From an uncultured Pelagibacteraceae bacterium (GTDB lineage: Bacteria > Pseudomonadota > Alphaproteobacteria > Pelagibacterales > Pelagibacteraceae), in assembly GCA_902623975.1 (NCBI GenBank), contig CACNVR010000004.1, forward strand, positions 38,807-102,806: 64,000 nucleotides of DNA, given 5' to 3'. Shown here piece by piece: positions 9,030 through 19,000 of the stretch (positions are counted from its first letter, which is position 1; every line of letters begins with the position of its first letter). The notes under the pieces are model-generated. The model made no database searches, was not told the DNA's origin, and worked only from the letters and a program-made list of their open reading frames with translations. The position numbers were made by a program, and so were the translations under genes.

Positions 9030-11263
9030 TAAAAAGTTGTACCTAATTGAAATCTAAAAGTTTCTGTTTTATCTGTTTTTGCTTTAGTGATAGCTTCCGC
9101 AAAAGAAAAAGTGAGTGGACCTACTGGAGTTAATATTTCAAGCGCTACACCGCTTGAAGACCTTATTTTATTACTGTCATCAATTGAACTTGAATAATCT
9201 ACTCCCCAAACATTACCAATATCCAAAAATACCTTTAGATCCATGGACTCTAAAGTTTGTAATACAAAGGGAACTGTTGATGAGGTATTTATAGTTGCCA
9301 TATAATTTCCACCAACATAGTCTGATCCATCTTTTGGTCCTACAGCACCTGTTTCAAATCCTCTTAATCTTGATGAGGGTACATATAATCTTTTTGAAAC
9401 TCTTACATCTTTATCACTAAGAGAATTTACAGCTTTTACAAAAAAACCACTAGAAATAATCATGTCATCTACTGGTTCACCATAAGCAGTAAATGAGTAG
9501 GAATTTGTGATAGAGGAAGTATTTGAGACTATTGGCAGTTCTTGATACCAGCTACTGATAAAGCCATCTGATGTTTGAAACTTTTGGTTTCTTTTATCCA
9601 AACTTAAACCATATCCGAATGTTGTATCAAAGTAAGATCCCTCCTGTTTTTTATATGCTGCAGAGGCATCTGATGTAGTTTCTAAAGATTCATCAGATAT
9701 TGAAATTCGAGGTGAAAAAAATAAACTCTCATATTGTTCATACCTAGTACCTAAAGAAACTGCATTTAGAGTACTTTTGTAACCAAAATCAGATAATTTA
9801 TCTGTTACAGTACTTTCCAAAGATGTAGATAAAGCTCTATCAGAATATGCAAAGTTAGGATGAGTATAATCAAATAAGCCCCTGATTGAGTCGTCACTTA
9901 CTGCTAGATTAGATGAAAGTTTTATTCCTTTACCATTAAAGTTATTTTCTTTAATACCAATAGCAAAAGTTGTTCCATCAGTTCCAACACCAGCACTCGC
10001 AGATATCTCGCCAGTAGGTTTTTCCTCTATTTCTAAATTTATTATTTTCTTATCACTCTCTTTAGTATCTAATATTTCAGAATTAATAGATTTAAATATA
10101 CCTGTTGATTTTAAGTTATTTATTGATTTTGCGTGCAAAATTTTATTAAAAGGATCGCCCTCATCAACAATAAGATTATCTCGTATAAATTCCTCATTAG
10201 TAATATTGTTTCCAAATATATTAATTTTTTCTACAAAAACCTTTTCTGACTCTTTTATATTGAAAAGAAAATTAATATTTTCACCACTAATTTTTTCATC
10301 AATTTCAGCATTTATGAATTCATAATTTGAAATTAATGCAATTTTTTCGATTTCATCTAAAATTTTTTCAATTCTTTTATAATTGTAAACTGAACCTTTT
10401 AATTTAGTAAAAAGTTTTTCTAAGTCTTCAAATTTTTTTGGATCAAAATCTACTGGCAGGGATAATTGCATTTCACCGAATTTAAATTTTTTACCTGCGT
10501 CTATGCTAAAAGTTAGAATAAAATCTTTTTGATTAACAATTTTTGAATATGCATCATTAATCTTAACTTGATAATAACCTTTATTTAAGTAAAAATTTTT
10601 AAGAAGTCTTTTATCAAGATTGATTCTTTCAATGTTCAAATATTTTTGTTTTGATATCAATTTCCAAAATTTTTCTTCTTCAGATGTGATTACGCTATGT
10701 AATTTTCTTTTTTTAAATTTTTTATCGCCTATAAATTGTATTTCCTTAATAGTTGCTTTTTCCCCTCTGTCTATCTGGTAAATAATATTTACAGTTTTAT
10801 TATCATTTTTTTGTATTTGCACATCAATTTCTACAAAATAAAAACCAGCTGTTTTAAAAATATTTAAAATTTTATTTAAATCTTTTTTGATTAATGTTTC
10901 ATTAAATGGATTTTTTTCTTTTAAAGTAACTTGTTCTTTTAATTCTTTTACAGTTTGTTTTCTTTTTATTCCTTCAATTATAATTTCTTGGATGATTGGA
11001 TACTCGACTACACTAATTGTAACTAAATTATTTGAAATTGAAACACTTACATCCTCAAAAAAATTTGTATCATATAGATTTTTTAATGATTTATTTAGAT
11101 CGACAGAAGTTACATCCTGTCCTTTTTTAAGATCACTAAAATTTATAATCGTAGACTTTGAAACTCTATCATTACCAATTATATTAAAATCATTAATTAT
11201 TTCACCAAATACGACAAAAGATTTTAATAAAAAAATTATAGTAATAGTTACTATTCTAAACAT
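9029..11263 (-). CDS. bamA: Outer membrane protein assembly factor BamA
   Basis: Omp85 protein that inserts beta-barrel proteins into the outer membrane. The 744-residue protein has a signal peptide (about 1-20), five POTRA-like repeats over roughly 22-400 (for example the IIEGIKRKQTVKELKEQ and VEKINIFGNNITNEEFIRD segments), then a C-terminal barrel ending in the outer-membrane signature FRFQLGTTF with terminal Phe. It starts 7 bp after dxr; the RseP/M50 protease gene often found between dxr and bamA is absent here. Confidence 0.96.
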   Translation of the reverse strand: MFRIVTITIIFLLKSFVVFGEIINDFNIIGNDRVSKSTIINFSDLKKGQDVTSVDLNKSLKNLYDTNFFEDVSVSISNNLVTISVVEYPIIQEIIIEGIKRKQTVKELKEQVTLKEKNPFNETLIKKDLNKILNIFKTAGFYFVEIDVQIQKNDNKTVNIIYQIDRGEKATIKEIQFIGDKKFKKRKLHSVITSEEEKFWKLISKQKYLNIERINLDKRLLKNFYLNKGYYQVKINDAYSKIVNQKDFILTFSIDAGKKFKFGEMQLSLPVDFDPKKFEDLEKLFTKLKGSVYNYKRIEKILDEIEKIALISNYEFINAEIDEKISGENINFLFNIKESEKVFVEKINIFGNNITNEEFIRDNLIVDEGDPFNKILHAKSINNLKSTGIFKSINSEILDTKESDKKIINLEIEEKPTGEISASAGVGTDGTTFAIGIKENNFNGKGIKLSSNLAVSDDSIRGLFDYTHPNFAYSDRALSTSLESTVTDKLSDFGYKSTLNAVSLGTRYEQYESLFFSPRISISDESLETTSDASAAYKKQEGSYFDTTFGYGLSLDKRNQKFQTSDGFISSWYQELPIVSNTSSITNSYSFTAYGEPVDDMIISSGFFVKAVNSLSDKDVRVSKRLYVPSSRLRGFETGAVGPKDGSDYVGGNYMATINTSSTVPFVLQTLESMDLKVFLDIGNVWGVDYSSSIDDSNKIRSSSGVALEILTPVGPLTFSFAEAITKAKTDKTETFRFQLGTTF

Positions 11264-11270
11264 AATGGAC

Positions 11271-12431
11271 TTATATACATAAAGACTTAATTTTCAATCT
11301 TACATACTCATTGAGAGCGTATATTTCCTTGATATTTTTAGGTTTTTTTCTTCTTAGTTTTCTAAACTCTTTTAATTTAATAAAATTTTTTAGTCTTTTT
11401 TGAAAATTTATATAAGAAATTTTTTTATCTAAAAATAAATTAACCAACTCATCATTAGCACTTACCAAGAGAGTTTCAAACAATGAGTTCGTTTCTGGAA
11501 TAAATTTTAGAATTTCTATAAGAGGAAACTTTTTTTTATCAATAATTTTTAAATTTAGATTATTCAAATTTCTGATATCTAAATCTTTAGTTTTTATAAA
11601 TTTCTTATTTTCGTAAATTGTATTAAATATTGGTATTTTCATACTAGTGTCATGGGCAAGGATTTTATTTAATCCATTTTTAAATTGAACTATTGCATGA
11701 ACATAGGATTTTTCATGAATCAAAATATGAATTTTAGATTTTGGTAAATCAAATATCCTTTGTGTTTCAATAACTTCAAAAACTTTATTCATCATAGTTG
11801 CTGAGTCTATTGATATTTTTTTTCCCATTGACCAGTTTGGATGCTTAATAGCATTTTTGGGTAAAACTTTTTTCAATTTATTAAAAGGGAAATTTAAAAA
11901 AGGACCACCTGATGCAGTTAGATAAACTTTATCAATCAATTCATTTTGATGATTTTTGATTAATGACCAAATAGAAAAGTGTTCCGAGTCCACAGGTAAA
12001 AATTCAGTATTATTCTTTTTTAAAGCTTTTTTAATTAAGCTCCATCCACAAATGATTGCTTCTTTATTGGCTACAGCTATTTTTTTAGAAAATTTTATAA
12101 TTTTCAATGTTGGTTCTAATCCATCTAATCCTGATATAGCACTCATTGAATAATCAATTTTTTTTTTAAATATTCTGTTTAAACAAGAAAAATTATTGAA
12201 AACTTTAAATCTTTTATTTTTAAATTTTTTTCTAAAAAGATTGAAACTCTTATTATTGGTGATGATTAAGTTTTTGACATTAAAAATTTTAGCTTGAGTA
12301 TACAGTTCTTTATAATTTCTATTAGTAGTTAAAAGAACTAAATCAAATTCATTTTTATTTTTTTTTAAAATATCTATTGTTGATTTCCCAATTGAACCTG
12401 TTGAGCCTAAAATTGCAATTTTTTTTTTCAT
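11271..12431 (-). CDS. dxr: 1-deoxy-D-xylulose-5-phosphate reductoisomerase
   Basis: Second enzyme of the MEP isoprenoid pathway, converting DXP to MEP with NADPH. The 386-residue protein has the dinucleotide motif GSTGSIGKST at about 8-17, AVANKEAIICGW, the metal/substrate region PVDSEHFSIW, LTASGGPF, and NWSMGKKISIDSATMMNK. The start overlaps the cdsA stop by 4 bp. MEP products feed UppS two genes upstream, giving undecaprenyl diphosphate. Confidence 0.97.
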   Translation of the reverse strand: MKKKIAILGSTGSIGKSTIDILKKNKNEFDLVLLTTNRNYKELYTQAKIFNVKNLIITNNKSFNLFRKKFKNKRFKVFNNFSCLNRIFKKKIDYSMSAISGLDGLEPTLKIIKFSKKIAVANKEAIICGWSLIKKALKKNNTEFLPVDSEHFSIWSLIKNHQNELIDKVYLTASGGPFLNFPFNKLKKVLPKNAIKHPNWSMGKKISIDSATMMNKVFEVIETQRIFDLPKSKIHILIHEKSYVHAIVQFKNGLNKILAHDTSMKIPIFNTIYENKKFIKTKDLDIRNLNNLNLKIIDKKKFPLIEILKFIPETNSLFETLLVSANDELVNLFLDKKISYINFQKRLKNFIKLKEFRKLRRKKPKNIKEIYALNEYVRLKIKSLCI

Positions 12432-13057
12432 ACACTTGTAATTAAATAGAAAAATGGAAATGCAAAAATCATACCATCAATTCTATCAAGTAAACCTCCA
12501 TGACCTGGTAAAATTTTTCCTGTATCTTTTAATTTTGCCTTTCTCTTGAAATAAGAAATTATCAAATCTCCTATTTGACTAATTAGAGAAATGAATAAAA
12601 TAAGTATAAAAGTAATTAAATCTTCATCAGGAAATTTATAGCCACTAAATATATAGTTGCTTAAAACTAAGCCTGCTATTAGAGACATTAACAAACCACC
12701 AAAAACACCTGAATATGTTTTTTTTGGACTAATCTTCGTTAATTTAGGTCCTTTAAAAATTCTACCAAATATATAACCTCCTATATCTGTAAAAATGCAA
12801 ATTGTTATAATGAATAAAAAATCTTTATAATTTTGATTTAATTTAAATGCTGTATAAAATGAAAAAATAAGAAAAGTTATTCCTAAAAATTTCAATAAAT
12901 TATTTTTTTTACTCATCATTAACCACTCATAACTTGCAGCTAAAAATAAGATACTTAAAAAAAATATAAAAAAAATTGATCCTTTGATGATAAAAAATAT
13001 TGATATAGGTATCAATATTAACGAAGTGATTAATCTTTTTTCAATTTCTTTAATCAT
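12428..13057 (-). CDS. cdsA: Phosphatidate cytidylyltransferase
   Basis: Integral membrane enzyme making CDP-diacylglycerol, the precursor of all phospholipids. At 209 residues it is shorter than the roughly 270-285 residues of many homologues. It keeps the complete C-terminal CDP-DAG synthase signature, SYFKRKAKLKDTGKILPGHG followed by GLLDRID, and about five to six hydrophobic segments. The shortness looks like N-terminal and loop reduction rather than truncation, because both ends look native and the gene is coupled to uppS and dxr. Confidence 0.94.
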   Translation of the reverse strand: MIKEIEKRLITSLILIPISIFFIIKGSIFFIFFLSILFLAASYEWLMMSKKNNLLKFLGITFLIFSFYTAFKLNQNYKDFLFIITICIFTDIGGYIFGRIFKGPKLTKISPKKTYSGVFGGLLMSLIAGLVLSNYIFSGYKFPDEDLITFILILFISLISQIGDLIISYFKRKAKLKDTGKILPGHGGLLDRIDGMIFAFPFFYLITSV

Positions 13058-13731
13058 TATATATTTCCAAAATTTCTTTTTACTGATCTAAAATTATTAA
13101 TTATTTTGCTATAATCTTTTTCATTAAAATCAGGCCATAATTTTTTTTCAAAAAAAATTTCGGAATAAGCTAGTTGCCATAAAAGGAAATTACTTAACCT
13201 TTTGGTATTACCAGTTCTAATTAATAAGTCAGGATCGGGGATATCTTTTGTTTGAAGATATTTATTTAAATTTTTTTCACTGATTTTAACTTTACTTTTT
13301 AAAAGATTTTTAAATGCGTTTATTATCTCAAATTTAGAGCCGTAATTTAAAGCCAAATTTATTTGTAATTTAGTATTTTTAGACGTTTTTTTTTCAGATG
13401 CATTTAACAATTTGTTCAATTTATTTGAAAAACTTTTTATACCAATTATCTTTAATTTAATATTCTGTTTATGGAGTTCATCAATTCTATTAATTAAGAA
13501 ATTTTCCAACAGATTAAATAAATAATTAACCTCTTTTTTAGGCCTTTTCCAATTTTCTGTTGAAAATGCGTACAAAGTAAGAAATCTAATTTTTTGTTTA
13601 ATAGTCTCCTTAATAATTTTTTCTACTGTATTTAAACCTGCTTTATGACCAGCATTTCTAGAATTTCTTTTTTTTAGACCCCACCTCCCATTACCATCCA
13701 TGATAATGGCTACATGATTCAAAGGGTTCAT
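13057..13731 (-). CDS. uppS: (2E,6E)-farnesyl-diphosphate-specific di-trans,poly-cis-undecaprenyl-diphosphate synthase
   Basis: cis-Prenyltransferase making undecaprenyl diphosphate, the lipid carrier for peptidoglycan and polysaccharide. The 224-residue protein begins with the conserved HVAIIMDGNGRWGLKK (catalytic Asp12) and carries AGHKAGL, YAFSTENWKRP and PDLLIRTGNTKRLSNFLLWQ. It overlaps frr by 4 bp and cdsA by 1 bp. Confidence 0.97.
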   Translation of the reverse strand: MNPLNHVAIIMDGNGRWGLKKRNSRNAGHKAGLNTVEKIIKETIKQKIRFLTLYAFSTENWKRPKKEVNYLFNLLENFLINRIDELHKQNIKLKIIGIKSFSNKLNKLLNASEKKTSKNTKLQINLALNYGSKFEIINAFKNLLKSKVKISEKNLNKYLQTKDIPDPDLLIRTGNTKRLSNFLLWQLAYSEIFFEKKLWPDFNEKDYSKIINNFRSVKRNFGNI

Positions 13732-14279
13732 ATGGTCATTATTTCTTTTTCTTTTGCTGAAACTTTATCGTCAACGATTTGAATGTGTTTGTCAGTGATG
13801 TTTTGGACATTTTTTTCAAAAGCTTTTTCTTCATCTTCACCAATTTCTTTTGATTTTAAAAGTTTCTTCAACTCATCATTTGCATCCCGACGTATGTTTC
13901 TGATTGAAACTTTACATTTTTCTCCCATCGATTTAATCATTTTTTTTAATTCAGTTCTTCTTTCTTCATTCAATTCTGGAATTGGTAATCTTACTAACTG
14001 ACCATCAATTTGTGGATTTAATCCTAACTCAGATTTTTTTATAGCAGCATCAACTAAAGGGACATTATTTTGATCCCAAACTTGAATGTTAATCATTCTT
14101 GGCTCCGGTGTAGTTATACTGCCTATTTGATTAATAGGCATTTGTTGACCATAAACATCTACTTTTATAAGGTCTAACATTGCTGCATTGGCCCTACCAG
14201 TTCTTAGTGATGAAAGCTCTTTTGTAAAAGCTTCTATAGATTTATCCATCTTGAGGCTATGTGATTTTTCATCAAACAT
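13728..14279 (-). CDS. frr: Ribosome recycling factor
   Basis: Splits post-termination ribosomes together with EF-G. The 183-residue protein is standard length for RRF: ELSSLRTGRANAAMLD near the N-terminus, NQIGSITTPEPRMI, and IRNIRRDANDELKK in the helical domain. The ATG directly follows the TAA of the repaired tsf gene. pyrH, which normally sits between tsf and frr, is not here. Confidence 0.97.
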   Translation of the reverse strand: MFDEKSHSLKMDKSIEAFTKELSSLRTGRANAAMLDLIKVDVYGQQMPINQIGSITTPEPRMINIQVWDQNNVPLVDAAIKKSELGLNPQIDGQLVRLPIPELNEERRTELKKMIKSMGEKCKVSIRNIRRDANDELKKLLKSKEIGEDEEKAFEKNVQNITDKHIQIVDDKVSAKEKEIMTI

Positions 14280-15132
14280 TTATTCCCCTATTTTAATTCT
14301 GCTAAACTCCTTAATTTTTAAATCATTTATAGCAAGTTCTTTTAAAACATCTTGAACTTTTTTTTTTGGTTCCATAACCCAAGCTTGAGTCAAAAGAGCA
14401 TTTTCTTCTTTAAACTTATTCATCTTACCTAAACTTATTTTTTTTAGCAATCTCCTCTGGTTTTCCTGAATTTTTAAGCTCTTCAGAAACTAATTCCTGC
14501 TCTTTATCAATAACTGCTTTATCTATTAAACTTGACTCTAAAGCTAAAGGATTTGATGCTGCTATATGCATCGATAATTGTTTACCAAATGTTTTAACTG
14601 CATCAGAGTTGTCTTTTGTTTCTAAAGAAACAATAACAGCTAATTTAGCCAAGTTATCTTTTACTACAGTGTGTAAGTATTGGTAATTAATTGATGATGA
14701 ATTAGATATTGTTTTTGTTTTACCAATTGTTATTTTTTCACCAATTTTTGCTATCAAAGCCACCAAGTTTTCCTCAACTGTAATATCATTTTTCATTTTT
14801 GTTTTTTTTAATTGATCAATGTCTGAATCTTTTTGATTATTCAATTCACTCAATTCTTTAACAAAATTTATGAAATCGTCATTTTTTGCTACAAAGTCAG
14901 TTTCACAATTTACCTCAATTATAGATGTTTTTTTTTCATCTCCACTAATCGCAACAACTCCCTCCTTTGCATCTCTAGACATTTTTTTTGATGCTTTTGA
15001 AATTCCTTTTACTCTTAAAATTTCAACTGCTTTATCTAGGTCTCCGTTAGCTTCCTTGATTGCTAAATTGCAGTCCTTAAAACCTGCGCCAGTTGCTTCT
15101 CTAAGTTTCTTAACTTTTTCAATATCACTCAT
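14280..15132 (-). pseudogene. tsf: Elongation factor Ts, broken by one homopolymer frameshift near the 3' end
   Basis: EF-Ts is the nucleotide exchange factor of EF-Tu. The open frame 14425-15132 gives 235 residues with a typical N-terminus ([19 protein letters not shown]) and core (INCETDF-type segment [14 protein letters not shown]), but ends abruptly after [10 protein letters not shown]. Removing one base from the 8-base T run at 14438-14445 restores [15 protein letters not shown], and the frame continues through [19 protein letters not shown] to a stop at 14280, directly before frr. The repaired protein is 283 residues, normal for the family. EF-Ts is usually essential, so an assembly or sequencing error is the simplest reading. 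Confidence 0.88.
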
Positions 15133-15948
15133 TTAATTTAATTCCTTAGATTTTTTTTTGGTAAATTTTTTTTCTAGCTTATCTCTATCAATTTCAGCTA
15201 TTGTTTTTGTATTATCTTTTTTTTCTTTTTTTTCAGGACTTTTTGTTATTTCAATATTTGGAGCTGTCTTTTTGGCTGCAATAATTGTTTCTTTAATTAA
15301 ATTACAATATAAATCAATTGATCTTCTAGCATCATCATTGCCTGGAATTGGAAAATCAATTCCATCTGGATTAGAGTTACTATCAAGAATTGCAATTATA
15401 GGTATTCCTAATTTAACAGATTCTTGTATAGCTAAAGACTCATAATTAGTATCAATAATAAAAACTAAATCTGGTATCTTTTTCATTTCGGATATTCCTC
15501 CAAGAGATCTTTGAAGTTTATCTTTTTTAACACTCATTTTGAGTAATTCTTTTTTTGTAAAACCTCTATTTTCAGCAACTAAATCAATTTCTAGTTTTTT
15601 AAGCTTTTTTATTGAATTTGAAATAGTGCCCCAGTTAGTTAGCATTCCACCTAACCATCTATAATTAACAAAATACTGATCAGTTTCTTTAGCTACTTCG
15701 GCTATAGCTTCAGATGCCTGTTTTTTTGTAGATACAAATAAAATTTTTCCATTATTAGCTATGGTCTCATGTACCTTCTCTAAAGCTACCTTTGTTAACT
15801 CCAAAGTTTGTGTTAAGTCTATTATGTGGATTGAGTCTCTTTTGCCAAAAATGTATTTTTTCATTTTTGGATTCCATCTTAAAGTTTTATGTCCAAGATG
15901 CACTCCTGCTTCAAGTAATTGTTGGATTGTAATATTTGGTATCTTCAT
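15133..15948 (-). CDS. rpsB: Small ribosomal subunit protein uS2
   Basis: Component of the 30S subunit. The 271-residue protein has the N-terminal [20 protein letters not shown], the [13 protein letters not shown] segment and the [24 protein letters not shown] region. The C-terminus carries a Lys/Glu-rich tail of about 35 residues beyond the folded domain, common in alphaproteobacteria. It is followed directly by tsf. The 129-bp leader upstream may be structured (see 15949-16077). Confidence 0.97.
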   Translation of the reverse strand: MKIPNITIQQLLEAGVHLGHKTLRWNPKMKKYIFGKRDSIHIIDLTQTLELTKVALEKVHETIANNGKILFVSTKKQASEAIAEVAKETDQYFVNYRWLGGMLTNWGTISNSIKKLKKLEIDLVAENRGFTKKELLKMSVKKDKLQRSLGGISEMKKIPDLVFIIDTNYESLAIQESVKLGIPIIAILDSNSNPDGIDFPIPGNDDARRSIDLYCNLIKETIIAAKKTAPNIEITKSPEKKEKKDNTKTIAEIDRDKLEKKFTKKKSKELN

Positions 15949-16077
15949 ATTTATTCCCGGTTAAGCCACCACAGTAATTTCCAATTAAGGACCGGAGGTA
16001 TAAAACCAATAACTGTGTGCGTGTTAGTTTATTTTTGGAGATATTTACAAAGATTTTCAAAGATAAACAAGAATAAT
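15949..16077 (-). promoter_or_regulatory. rpsB promoter/leader region with potential RNA structure
   Basis: This 129-bp gap between the dnaE stop and the rpsB start is one of the larger spaces in the minus-strand block. On the transcribed strand, CCGGT (15995-15991) can pair with ACCGG (15961-15957), enclosing a second short AATT/AATT pairing. Ribosomal protein S2 genes in several bacteria are autoregulated through their leader. Here I see only the possible fold, not a recognised consensus, so the regulatory role is inference. Confidence 0.4.
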
Positions 16078-19000
16078 TTAGCTGATTATTGCTGATATTT
16101 CCTTATTTCTTAACAAATTTATAGTTTTTCGATCGATTTCTCTCTTATTTTCTAATTGAAAATTTAAATTGTGATTTTTATCGGATATTTTTATCTTGAT
16201 TGTGGTGTAACCATTTTTTGGTAAAGTTTTCGAAATTTCATCCAACTCTTTCATAGATTTAAGTTTAAAAACAACTTCATTAATAGGACTATTAATTAAG
16301 TCTTTCAAAGAAGCAATTTTTTGGACATTGATTCTTTTAAATCTATTATCTTCATCTGACAAAGACTTAATTACAGTTAAAATAAATGAATTTCCTTCTT
16401 TTAACAAATCTCGATTTAGATCTAATAGATCTGAAAAAATAAATAATTCAAAAACACTTGTTAAATCTGTCAGCTTTAAAACAGCATAGGAATTTCCTTT
16501 TGAAGTTTTTCTCTCTTGAATTTTCAATAATGTTGCAGCAATATTTGTCTCTTTAATTTCGTCATTACTTACAAATTTTTGATAATCTATAATTCTATAA
16601 TCATCAAAAATTTCTTTAAACTGATTTAATGGATGATCAGAAATAAAAAATCCTACAGCTTCAAATTCTTTTGATAATCTCTCTTCAAATTTCCAATCTT
16701 CAATTTCTGAAATAATTTTTTCCTGTTCCACTGAGTCACCAAATAGGTCAATTTGATTTAAAGATTTATTTTCAAATAAATTTTTTGATTTAGTGATTAA
16801 ATTTGGTATAGAAACAAACATTGATTGTCTATTTTTATTGATGTTGTCAAAAGCTCCAGCCTTAACAAGGCCCTCTAATTGTAATTTATTTATATCTTTT
16901 GGATTTACTCTAGCTACAAAATCATTTACTGATTTAAATTTTCCGTTAGTAAGTCTTTCTTTTACAATGTTAGATATGGCCTCAAAACCAACAGCTTTAA
17001 TACCTCCTAAAGCATAATAAAACGTTTCATCATCAGTTCTAAAATCAGCAAAACACTCGTTTATGTCTGGTCTGATTACTTTTATCTTTAATCTTTTTAA
17101 CTCTTCATAAAATTCACTTAATTTATTTTGATTGGATATATCCATTGACATGGATGCAGCAATAAATTCTTTAGGATAATAAGTTTTAAGATATGCTGTT
17201 TGATAAGATATCAAAGCATAAGCAGCAGCATGACTTTTATTAAAACCATATTCTGCAAAAGGCTCAATTTTTAAAAAAATACTTGCTGCAACTTCTTTAC
17301 TAATACCATTATTAACTGCACCTGCTATAAAATTCTGTTTTTGTTTCTCTAATTCTACTCTTTTTTTCTTACCCATGGCACGTCTCAAGATATCCGCTTG
17401 CCCTGCTGTAAAACCTGATAATTTTTGAGCAATTTGCATCACCTGTTCTTGATAGATAATTACACCGTAAGTTGGTTTTAAAATTTCCTCTAATAATGGA
17501 TGTAAATAATCAGGTTTTTGTTTTCCATGCTTGCAATCATTATATGTTGGAATATTGCTCATAGGTCCAGGACGGTATAGAGCTACTAATGCTATAATAT
17601 CTTCAATATGATTTGGTCTCATTTGTACAAGTGCTTCTCGCATACCAGCACTTTCAATTTGAAATAAGCCAACAGTTTTTCCTGATGATAACAAATCAAA
17701 AACCTTTTGATCTTCAAAATTAATATTTTCAATTTTAAATTCTCTATTTTTTTTTCTAACTAATTTTTGAGTATTATTTATTACTGTTAAAGTTTTTAAT
17801 CCCAGAAAATCAAATTTAATAAGACCTGCGTTTTCAGCAGAATACATATCAAATTGTGTTGATGGTAATAATAAATTGGCTGTTGGATCTTTATATAATG
17901 GCACAGTCTCCGTCAATTTTTTGTCAGCAATTACTACACCTGCTGCATGTGTAGCAACATTTCTGTTTAATCCCTCAAGTTTCAGAGATAGATCTGCTAG
18001 TTTTTTAACTCTTGAGTCTTCCTTAATAAGTTTCTGAAGTCTAGGTTCACCTGCAATACACTCTGTTAAATTCTGAGGTCTTGACGGATCAAATGGTATC
18101 ATTTTTGAAATACTATCTACAAAACCATAAGACATTCCTAAAACTCTTCCTACGTCTCTCATAACCATTCTGGCTTTTAATTTTCCAAATGTAATTATAT
18201 GAGCTACACTATTTTTGTATTTTTCAGTTAAATATTTAAAAACTAAATCCCTTTTTTCCTCACAAAAATCAATATCAAAATCTGGCATTGATATACGATC
18301 TGGATTCAAGAATCTTTCAAATATTAAATTAAATTTTATTGGATCAACATCAGTAATTGACAAACACCAAGCAACAAGAGATCCAGCACCAGAACCTCTT
18401 CCCGGTCCAACCGGAATTTCATTTTGCTTTGCCCATTTTATATAATCTGAAACAATTAAAAAATAACTGGCATACTTCATCTCGATGATAATATTTAATT
18501 CATGATCCAATCTATCTTTATATTTTAAAAAGTTTTCATTTGATAAAATGGTTTCATCATTTAATTTAAAAATATTTCTAAATTTATCCTTTAATCCTTC
18601 AAATGCCTCTTTTTTTAAAATATCTTCAGCATTGCCACCTTTCTCTGAGCTGATATTTGGTAGTATTGGTTTTGAAAAAGAAGGTTTAAAACTACAACGA
18701 AATGGAAAATTATAATTATTTTCTAATGCTTCAGGAATATCTGCAAATAATTCTGACATTTCAGTATCAGTTTTTAGATAATGCTGATCACTAAATCGAA
18801 GTCTATTCTTTTCGTTAATATAGGTTTTATTTTTTATACAAATTAATGCATCATGTGCCTCATGCATATCTTTACTCAAATAAAAAACTTCATTAGTAGC
18901 AATTATCGGTATTTCTAATTTTAAAGATTGATCTAAATTAAATTTTTCAAAAGCTATTTCATTAAGATCATTATGTCGTTGAATTTCTAAATAAAACCTA

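Noticed and set aside
14280..14423. A separate 47-residue gene between frr and tsf
   Set aside because: Its sequence ([15 protein letters not shown] onward) is the normal C-terminus of EF-Ts, in the frame reached by removing one base from the 14438-14445 run.
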